Shown here in pieces: positions 1-5,331 of a stretch of DNA of 13,536 nucleotides. The notes under the pieces are model-generated. The model was given only the letters and a program-made list of their open reading frames with translations, searched no databases and was not told where the DNA came from. Both the position numbers and the translations under genes were made by a program. Source of the DNA: Conexivisphaera sp049976725 (GTDB lineage Archaea > Thermoproteota > Nitrososphaeria > Conexivisphaerales > Conexivisphaeraceae); contig JBMFHR010000025.1 of the NCBI GenBank assembly GCA_049976725.1, forward strand, positions 1-13,536, read 5' to 3'. Every line of letters begins with the position of its first letter. The stretch's first letter is position 1.

Positions 1-54
<54 letters not shown>

Positions 55-230
55 CGAGGAGTACGGCGCCTAACTCCCCCTCACGGAGGGATTCCGCGTG
101 GCCCACCTCAGGTCCAACCATGCGGTTGAACCCCCATTTTGTGCGCGCAACTGGAGGTCGACGCCCCATCGACTGGGAGCATCCCACCCTCGGGCGTCGA
201 CGCCGCCGCTTGCTTGTGCGCGCGAGCAAA
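55..230 (-). promoter_or_regulatory. 16S rRNA 5' leader (pre-rRNA) with nested hairpins
   Basis: This non-coding stretch lies between the likely rRNA transcription start (near 229) and the mature 16S 5' end. It holds a perfect 10-bp inverted repeat, GTCGACGCCC at 157-166 and GGGCGTCGAC at 192-201. Inside that loop is a second stem, TGGGA (174-178) with TCCCA (182-186). A small CCCTC/GAGGG hairpin sits at 78-90. The 10-mer TTGTGCGCGC occurs twice, at 139-148 and 214-223. Such structure is expected of a precursor leader involved in 16S maturation. The 3' partner of the long processing stem would lie downstream of 16S, outside the window. Short ORFs across this stretch look spurious. Confidence 0.6.
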
Positions 231-249
231 CATTACTGGGTTGAGAAGG

Positions 250-259
250 GGTTTATTAG
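250..259 (-). promoter_or_regulatory. Probable rRNA operon TATA box
   Basis: The minus strand reads CTAATAAACC, an AT-rich island in a GC-rich setting. About 26 bp downstream is position 229, which would give a leader of about 175 nt before 16S. No other TATA-like element is visible between the mtrA-like stop codon and the 16S start. The call rests on composition and spacing only. Confidence 0.5.
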
Positions 260-263
260 TGTT

Positions 264-288
264 GCGCCACATCACGAATCCGTGGCGC
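264..288. repeat. Perfect 7-bp inverted repeat between mtrA-like gene and rRNA promoter
   Basis: GCGCCAC at 264-270 pairs with GTGGCGC at 282-288 around an 11-nt loop. It lies 3 bp past the stop codon of the mtrA-like gene and just upstream of the rRNA TATA box. It could be a 3'-end hairpin of the upstream transcript or a dyad operator for the rRNA promoter. No T-run follows on the minus strand, so a simple intrinsic terminator is less likely. Confidence 0.5.
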
Positions 289-291
289 GCA

Positions 292-1116
292 TCAGGCCCT
301 GTCCTGGACGTACTCGCCCCCCGAGGACAGCGCGCACTCGGCGCGGGCGAGCTCCCGGCCCAGGTAGGCGGCGTGGTCCAGCCTGGAGAGAAGCCCCATC
401 CTGATCACGGTCTTGTAGATGGCGCGGGCGGACCTGCCCACGACCTCGGCGGTCTTCCTCCCCGAGCCGTCGTAGTGCTCGCATATTATGGAGCCATTCG
501 CCCTGTCGACGTAGATTATGAAGAATCCCCTCTCGTCGAGGATCACGTCGGGATCGTCCACCGCCTCCACCCTGGCGTATCCCGAGACGGGCGGCGCCCG
601 CGCGGGGCCCTCCCCCGAATCGCGCTGGGGCTGATCCTCGAGCAGTCCCGGGACGCCGATCAGCGCCTCCGGGTCCCTGACGCCCGACAGGTCCACTATC
701 CTGACCCTGCGCCTGAACTCCTCGACCTCCTCGCGGGTGAGGTTCCTCAGCCTCATCCTGCGCCCCTGGACGCGCAGGCTCATGTCCTCGGCGACGCCGC
801 TGCGGCTGAGCTCGAGCAGCACGGGGGCGACGGGGGCCGTCGCCGAGTCGCGCCCCATCAGCACCAGGCGCGATATGTGGGGGTTGGCCACCACGTTGCG
901 CACAAGCTTCTCGACGCCTATGTTCCTCGTCCTCGTCATGCCCAGTATGGCGTAGCTGCCGCGGTCCAGGCGCTCGTACAGCGTCCTCATGAGCTCCTCG
1001 TCCGAAAGCGTGGAGATGGCCAGGCGGGACCTCGGGTTCCCCACGATGTAGTCCCCGGGCTCCACCGGCCACCCCCCGGCACCCGACACGCGGCTGCCAT
1101 CCCGCAGGGTGCTCAT
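292..1116 (-). CDS. MtrA-like protein with C-terminal DUF4346 domain
   Basis: A 274-residue protein in two parts. Residues about 15-140 resemble subunit A of tetrahydromethanopterin S-methyltransferase: GWPVEPGDYIVG (15-26), then a strand and the signature GMTRTRNIGVEKLVRNVVANP (59-79). Residues about 180-274 match DUF4346, with EHYDGSGR (213-220), DHAAYLGRELARAE (247-260) and a YVQD end. In methanogens MtrA carries a corrinoid held by a histidine. The matching stretch here (MGRDSATAPVAP, 87-98) has no histidine, so corrinoid binding in the same way is doubtful. The ATG at 1116 was chosen because the family similarity begins there and longer forms would run into the tRNA gene; it leaves a 19-nt gap. 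No TATA box is visible in that gap, so co-transcription with the tRNA is likely. The fold assignment is fairly firm; the role is unknown. Confidence 0.8.
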   Translation of the reverse strand: MSTLRDGSRVSGAGGWPVEPGDYIVGNPRSRLAISTLSDEELMRTLYERLDRGSYAILGMTRTRNIGVEKLVRNVVANPHISRLVLMGRDSATAPVAPVLLELSRSGVAEDMSLRVQGRRMRLRNLTREEVEEFRRRVRIVDLSGVRDPEALIGVPGLLEDQPQRDSGEGPARAPPVSGYARVEAVDDPDVILDERGFFIIYVDRANGSIICEHYDGSGRKTAEVVGRSARAIYKTVIRMGLLSRLDHAAYLGRELARAECALSSGGEYVQDRA

Positions 1117-1135
1117 AAGCTTGACAGGGGAAATC

Positions 1136-1260
1136 TGCGGGGGGTGGGATTCGAACCCACGAAGCCCTGCGGCAGCAGATCTTGAGTCGGGGCCCCCTCC
1201 CGGGGGTCTGCCCCCTCTTGTCGCCCCGCCCAAGCTTTGACCGGGCTCGGGAACCCCCGC
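1136..1260 (-). tRNA. tRNA-Leu (CAA), interrupted by two probable introns
   Basis: The acceptor halves GCGGGGG (1260-1254) and CCCCCGC pair perfectly, followed by discriminator A at 1136. The T arm is GTGGG-TTCGAAT-CCCAC. The anticodon loop reads CTCAAGA (anticodon CAA) with 3' stem TCTGC and a long class II variable arm around TGCCGCAGGGC. The D region begins CCCGAGCCCGGTCAAA. The gene spans 125 nt against about 86 for a mature tRNA-Leu. The 5' anticodon half-stem GCAGA is separated from its loop by about 20 nt (a CCCCC/GGGGG hairpin). A further 19-20 nt interrupts the 3' side of the D arm. These are probably archaeal introns; exact boundaries are unresolved. CCA is not encoded. The mtrA-like start codon follows 19 nt downstream. 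Confidence 0.85.
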
Positions 1261-1283
1261 GCCCCCGGATCGGCGCGGGCTCC

Positions 1284-1292
1284 CTAAAAACG
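1284..1292 (-). promoter_or_regulatory. TATA-like box for tRNA-Leu(CAA)
   Basis: The minus strand reads CGTTTTTAG, centred 28 bp upstream of the tRNA 5' end at 1260. It is the only AT-rich element in this direction between the two divergent tRNA genes. Confidence 0.5.
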
Positions 1293-1342
1293 GTGGCCCG
1301 GGATCCCCGGGTCCCCGCGCGAGCCATCCGGGCGCCGGAAAA

Positions 1343-1352
1343 GGCTATAAGC
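1343..1352 (+). promoter_or_regulatory. TATA box for tRNA-Leu(CAG)
   Basis: GGCTATAAGC preceded by a purine-rich AAAA (possible BRE), centred about 29 bp upstream of the tRNA start at 1376. It is divergent from the tRNA-Leu(CAA) promoter, with about 50 bp of GC-rich sequence between the two boxes. Confidence 0.6.
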
Positions 1353-1375
1353 GGCCGCCTGGGCAATCGGTGGAT

Positions 1376-1461
1376 GCGGGGGTTGCCGAGCGGCCAAAGG
1401 CGCGAGGTTCAGGCCCTCGTCCCGCAGGGGTTCGTGGGTTCGAATCCCACCCCCCGCACCA
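1376..1461 (+). tRNA. tRNA-Leu (CAG), CCA encoded
   Basis: A complete class II tRNA. The acceptor is GCGGGGG with CCCCCGC. The D arm is GCC-GAGCGGCCAAA-GGC and the anticodon arm is CGAGG-TTCAGGC-CCTCG (anticodon CAG). The long variable arm is built on CCC-GCA-GGG, and the T arm is GTGGG-TTCGAAT-CCCAC. Discriminator A at 1458 is followed by an encoded CCA (1459-1461), unlike the other two tRNAs here. There is no intron. The last 28 nt before CCA are identical, in inverted orientation, to the end of tRNA-Leu(CAA). A T4 run at 1470-1473 could end transcription. Confidence 0.97.
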
Positions 1462-1467
1462 GCGGAA

Positions 1468-1476
1468 CGTTTTAGC
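1468..1476 (+). promoter_or_regulatory. TATA-like box for permease gene (also possible tRNA terminator)
   Basis: ACGTTTTAG is centred about 27 bp upstream of the GTG at 1499, the spacing expected for a leaderless transcript. The same T-run follows the tRNA 3' end by 8 nt and may also terminate the tRNA transcript. Confidence 0.4.
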
Positions 1477-1498
1477 GCGGCGGCGCGGGGCGGGTCGC

Positions 1499-2782
1499 GT
1501 GCCGTGGGGCTACGAGGCGCTGGCCGCGATCGAGCTGGCGGCGCTCCTGGCTTTCCTGGCGCTCCGCGTGAGGCGCCCCGAGCTCCCCGTCTGGGCGTTC
1601 ATGTCCCTGCTCGCGTTCGTGAGCGTCGCGCTGGGGCTCGTCCCGGTCGACGCGATAGGGTCCGCCATAGACTACGACGTCATCCTGTTCCTGATAGGCA
1701 TGTTCAGCCTCGTCTCGATGGCCGAGGGCTCGGGGCTCCTGGGATACCTCGCGCATCGCATGTCGTCGGTGAGGCTGGGGGGCATCGCCTACCTGGTCCT
1801 GCTCTCGCTCTTCTTCGGGCTCCTGTCCGCGCTCATCGTGAACGACACCATGGCGATGATGGGGGTCCCCCTGGCCCTCTCGATATCGGAGGCCGCGGGC
1901 GTGGACCCGGAGCCAATTGTGCTCCTGCTTGCCTTCTCCCTGACGGTGGGCTCCACCTTCACCCCCATGGGCAATCCCCAGAACGTCCTGATAGCGGTCG
2001 AGTCCGGGATGGCGGCGCCGCTCACGACTTTCGTCGAGTACCTGGCGGCGCCGACGATCGTCAACCTGCTGATCCTGCCGCTGATCCTGGCGGCGCTCTA
2101 CCCGGAGCTCAGGAGGGTCGGGGGGACGGCCGCGGCTAGGCCGAGCGTGGACCGCAGGGACGCCGCGGTTGCGGCCACGGGGATAGCCGCGGTCGTGGCG
2201 GCGCTGGTGGCGAACGATTACATGGAGCTGGCGGGGCTCCCGCACTTCCAGAACCTGGGGTTCATACCGTTCGTGGCGGCCGCGGGCGCCTACTCGTTCG
2301 CGCGCGACCCCAGGAGGGTCGTGCGCAGCGTGGACTGGGGGACGATCATCTTCTTCATCTCCATGTTCATCACGATGTACGGCATCTGGAGGAGCGGCCT
2401 GTTCATCTGGATGTCCCAGGCGCTGGTGCCCTCGAGGGCGACGGGGCTGGGCGGGATCCTCGAGATAAGCGCGGCATCCTTGGCGCTCAGCCAGCTCATG
2501 AGCAACGTGCCGTTCGTGAGCCTGTTCGTGGACTACATGAGGCAGCTCGGGTACGGCCCCGGATCGGCGTGGGCCTGGCTCGCGCTCGCGTACTCCTCCA
2601 CGGTGGCCGGCAACCTGACGTTCCTGGGGGCCGCCTCCAACATAATAATACTGGAGGGGCTGGAGTCCAGGGGGAGGCGCTCGGTGTCCTTCTGGAGGTT
2701 CCTGAGGGCGGGCGCGATCGTGACCGCGGTGAACGTCGCGACGTACTCCGCGTTCCTCTACCTCTGCTTCTTCCTCAGATGA
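1499..2782 (+). CDS. ArsB/NhaD-type (ion transporter superfamily) permease
   Basis: A 427-residue, strongly hydrophobic protein with about ten or more membrane segments in two repeated halves. Each half has the re-entrant motifs of the ArsB/NhaD/SLC13 superfamily. The first half has IVNDTMAMMGVPLALSIS (113-130) and TFTPMGNPQN (153-162). The second has LSQLMSNVPFVSLF (330-343) and AGNLTFLGAASNIIILE (370-386). Family members export arsenite, exchange Na+/H+ or carry anions such as dicarboxylates; the substrate cannot be told here, though the sequence resembles the YbiR-like branch. No ATG precedes residue 35; upstream codons in frame lie in the tRNA gene. The GTG at 1499 with a TATA-like box 27 bp before it is the best start. 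The 3' end overlaps the convergent ATPase gene by 8 bp. Confidence 0.85.
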   Translation: MPWGYEALAAIELAALLAFLALRVRRPELPVWAFMSLLAFVSVALGLVPVDAIGSAIDYDVILFLIGMFSLVSMAEGSGLLGYLAHRMSSVRLGGIAYLVLLSLFFGLLSALIVNDTMAMMGVPLALSISEAAGVDPEPIVLLLAFSLTVGSTFTPMGNPQNVLIAVESGMAAPLTTFVEYLAAPTIVNLLILPLILAALYPELRRVGGTAAARPSVDRRDAAVAATGIAAVVAALVANDYMELAGLPHFQNLGFIPFVAAAGAYSFARDPRRVVRSVDWGTIIFFISMFITMYGIWRSGLFIWMSQALVPSRATGLGGILEISAASLALSQLMSNVPFVSLFVDYMRQLGYGPGSAWAWLALAYSSTVAGNLTFLGAASNIIILEGLESRGRRSVSFWRFLRAGAIVTAVNVATYSAFLYLCFFLR

Positions 2783-5177
2783 CTATCCTCCTGAAGAGCT
2801 GCACCTTCAGGAAGTTGTTGGCGACCAGGAACAGGAGCGCCGACGAGGCCAGGGCGAACGCGACGGCCGCGGGCGGCAGGGCGGGCAGCCCCGGCAGCCC
2901 GTGGACCGTGAGGGCCGCGGCCGCGGCTATGTCTGCGACCATGGCGGTCAGCATCGTGCGGCTCGGGACGCTGCTCCAGAAGTTCCTGCGCTCGCGGACG
3001 TTCAGCAGCGTGAATATGTTGCTGTACAGGAGGAAGAGGAATCCGAAGGTCGGCAGGTTCGCCTGGGAGACGCCGAACCACCTGAGGGCGGCGAACGTCG
3101 CGGCGAACGCCTCCGCTATCATGGCGGCGCCCATGGTGCCCGAGACCCTCATGAAGTCCCCTATGCGCCAGGAGACGGGCCTGTCGGACCACCAGCCCAC
3201 GTAGTCGGTCGCCTGCGTGAGGGTCACGAAGTCGAACATGAAGAGGAGGAGCAGCATCCCGAGGGCGTTCACGACGTACATGTCGAATAGTATGGCGGCG
3301 AGCGCCACGAATATGACGTTCTGGAAGAGCCTGGACAGCCTGCTCAGTATCCAGGTGGCGACCCTCTCGTAGACCTGGCGGCCGGTGCGGACGAGGCTCA
3401 CTATGTTGCTGAGCCCGGGCTTCGTGAGGACGACGGCGGCGGCCCCCTTCGCGACGTCCGTGGCGTTGCTCACCGCTATCCCCACGTCGGCCTGCCTGAG
3501 GGCGGGCGCGTCGTTCACCCCGTCCCCCGTCATGCCGACGACGTGGCCCCTGCTCTGCAGCCCCCTGACGAGGGTGAACTTGTCCTCCGGGTAGGCCTCC
3601 GCGAAGCCGTCCGCATCCTCCACCGCCGCGGCGGCGGCCAGGGCGTCGCTCTGTGCGGCCTCCTTGATCTCGGACATCCTGACGATCCTGTCCCCGAGGC
3701 CTATCTCGGAGGCGATCGAGCGCGCGACCGCCAGGTTGTCCCCCGTGAGCATCTTCACCCTGACGCCGAGCCTCCTGAGCTCGCTTATCAGCTGCGGGGT
3801 GTCGGGCCTCGGCGGGTCCCTAATGCCGACGAGCCCGGCGAGGCGCCACCGGCCGTCCTCCCTGTAGGCGACCGCCAGGACGCGCTCGCCCTTCGCGGCC
3901 AACGGGGTGGCCATGGGCGTGGCGTCGCGGCCGTGGAGGGTCGATATCACCTCGACGGCGCCCTTGGCGACCGCGATCTCCCTCCCGTCGCACCTCACGA
4001 CGGCCTCCGTCCTCCTGGTGGAGGGGTCGAACGGGGTGAAGGACAGCTGCTGGCACCTGGAGAGGTCCAGGCCGCGCCTGCGGGCCTCGGCTATGAACGC
4101 CAGGTCTATCGGGTCCTGGTTGGCCTCCTGGGAGGCCAGGGCCCCGTAGAGCACCACGGTGTCCTCGTCCACGGACGCCGGTATCACCTCGTTCACCGTC
4201 AGCTGGTTGAGCGTCAGGGTGCCGGTCTTGTCGGAGACGAGGACGTCCATCGTGGCGCCGCCCTCTATCGACTCGAGCTTCGTCACGAGGGCCCCGGACT
4301 CGGCCAGCTGGCGGGCGCCGATCGCCATGCTGACGGAGAACATGGCGGGCAGCGCTATCGGGATAGCCGCCAGTATCAGCACCAGGAAGAGCGGCAGGTC
4401 CTCGATCACGCTCCTCCCCCTCAGGGCGCTCACGATCCCGAGGAGGGCTATCAGGGCGAGCGCCACGGCGGCCATCCAGACCGTTATCCTGTTGATGATG
4501 GCGGCGACCCTCGGGCGGGGCTTGGCTATCTTGACGAGCTCCGTGGTCCTCCCGAAGTAGGTGCTCGCGCCCGTGAGGGCGACTATCCCTGTGGCCTCCC
4601 CCCTCCTCACGATGCTTCCCGAGTACACGAGCTCGTCCGGGCCCCTCCTGAGCGGGAGGGACTCCCCGGTGAGCGCGGACTCGTCCACCTCGACCTCGCC
4701 CGACAGGAGCTTGACGTCGGCCGGAACGAAGTCGCCCAGCCTTATCCTGACGACGTCGCCCGGGACCAGGAGCCTGGCGGGCACCTGCCTCCACTCGCCG
4801 TCGCGCAGGACCCTCGACTGGACCTGGAGCCTGCTCTTCAGGAGCTCCAGGGCCCTGTTCGCGTTCTCCTCGTGCATCCAGCTTATCATCGCGTTCACGA
4901 ACAGGAGCGCCACGACCACGTAGAGGTCGAGCATCTTGCCCAGGATCCCGCTCATGACGGCGGCGGCCATCAGCACCCAGGCGCCGGGCCCCCAGAACTT
5001 GCTGAGGAAGGACTTGATCGGGCTGCGGCGCTTCTCGGGGACCTCGTTGGGGCCGTAGCGCCTGAGGCGCTCCTCGGCCTCGGCAGAGGAGAGCCCCCTG
5101 CCGGGATCGACGCCCAGCTCCGCCGCGAGGTCCGCGGCCGAGAGCTTGAGCACGCGCTCCTTGTCGAGCTGGCTCAC
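2775..5177 (-). CDS. P-type (P3A) plasma-membrane proton-exporting ATPase
   Basis: 800 residues, close to the length of archaeal P3A ATPases without a C-terminal autoinhibitory domain. An N-terminal segment (8-62) with GLSSAEAEERLRRYGPNEVPE is the cation-ATPase N domain. The actuator loop carries LTGES (169-173). M4 has AAIPIALPA (270-278). The phosphorylation site is DKTGTLT with D316, and the nucleotide site has AKGA (404-407). The hinge is MLTGD (476-480) and GDGVNDAPAL (551-560). M6 has FDFVTLTQATD (648-658), giving two acids (D649, D657) of the kind used for proton transport in this class. It would pump H+ out of the cytoplasm using ATP. P3A pumps are common in acid-living archaea. The start is GTG; a TATA box lies 25 bp upstream, so the mRNA is probably leaderless. 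It converges on the permease with an 8-bp overlap. Confidence 0.95.
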   Translation of the reverse strand: MSQLDKERVLKLSAADLAAELGVDPGRGLSSAEAEERLRRYGPNEVPEKRRSPIKSFLSKFWGPGAWVLMAAAVMSGILGKMLDLYVVVALLFVNAMISWMHEENANRALELLKSRLQVQSRVLRDGEWRQVPARLLVPGDVVRIRLGDFVPADVKLLSGEVEVDESALTGESLPLRRGPDELVYSGSIVRRGEATGIVALTGASTYFGRTTELVKIAKPRPRVAAIINRITVWMAAVALALIALLGIVSALRGRSVIEDLPLFLVLILAAIPIALPAMFSVSMAIGARQLAESGALVTKLESIEGGATMDVLVSDKTGTLTLNQLTVNEVIPASVDEDTVVLYGALASQEANQDPIDLAFIAEARRRGLDLSRCQQLSFTPFDPSTRRTEAVVRCDGREIAVAKGAVEVISTLHGRDATPMATPLAAKGERVLAVAYREDGRWRLAGLVGIRDPPRPDTPQLISELRRLGVRVKMLTGDNLAVARSIASEIGLGDRIVRMSEIKEAAQSDALAAAAAVEDADGFAEAYPEDKFTLVRGLQSRGHVVGMTGDGVNDAPALRQADVGIAVSNATDVAKGAAAVVLTKPGLSNIVSLVRTGRQVYERVATWILSRLSRLFQNVIFVALAAILFDMYVVNALGMLLLLFMFDFVTLTQATDYVGWWSDRPVSWRIGDFMRVSGTMGAAMIAEAFAATFAALRWFGVSQANLPTFGFLFLLYSNIFTLLNVRERRNFWSSVPSRTMLTAMVADIAAAAALTVHGLPGLPALPPAAVAFALASSALLFLVANNFLKVQLFRRIVI

Positions 5178-5197
5178 GTCGGACGGGCCCCCCGGAG

Positions 5198-5207
5198 ATA
5201 TTATTTA
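5198..5207 (-). promoter_or_regulatory. TATA box for the H+-ATPase gene
   Basis: The minus strand reads TAAATAATAT, centred 25 bp upstream of the GTG at 5177. This is consistent with a leaderless mRNA. It sits between the tRNA-Ala 3' end and the ATPase start, so the ATPase has its own promoter. Confidence 0.7.
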
Positions 5208-5219
5208 CGGATTGAGCCG

Positions 5220-5291
5220 TGGACCGGGGGGGACTCGAACCCCCGACCTCCCGCGTGCAAGGCGGGCGTTCTACCCCTGAACTACCGGCCC
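5220..5291 (-). tRNA. tRNA-Ala (TGC)
   Basis: Minus-strand cloverleaf. The acceptor is GGGCCGG with CCGGTCC, including a G-U pair as often seen in tRNA-Ala. The D arm runs GTTCAGGGGTAGAAC. The anticodon arm is CCCGC-CTTGCAC-GCGGG (anticodon TGC). A short variable loop is followed by the T arm GGGGG-TTCGAGT-CCCCC. Discriminator A is at 5220. No intron and no encoded CCA. Confidence 0.97.
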
Positions 5292-5314
5292 GGGCGCCCG
5301 GAACCGGTGGAATC

Positions 5315-5326
5315 GGATATCCTTTT
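5315..5326 (-). promoter_or_regulatory. TATA-like box for tRNA-Ala
   Basis: The minus strand reads AAAAGGATATCC, centred about 28 bp upstream of the tRNA 5' end. It lies immediately after the MetRS stop codon, so the tRNA is probably transcribed from its own promoter. Confidence 0.55.
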
Positions 5327-5331
5327 CCCGC

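Noticed and set aside
75..91. CCCTC/GAGGG hairpin as a terminator
   Set aside because: It lies inside the pre-rRNA leader upstream of 16S and has no T-run; termination there would silence the rRNA operon.
1295..1315. CCCGGG repeats around a GGATCC between the tRNA-Leu promoters
   Set aside because: A short GC-rich palindrome expected by chance in this composition; no evidence that it is an operator.
272..1366. Long minus-strand frame of 364 codons covering the mtrA-like gene and tRNA
   Set aside because: Its product is arginine/glycine/proline-rich without family similarity and runs through the tRNA gene; it is a GC-driven shadow of the real gene.
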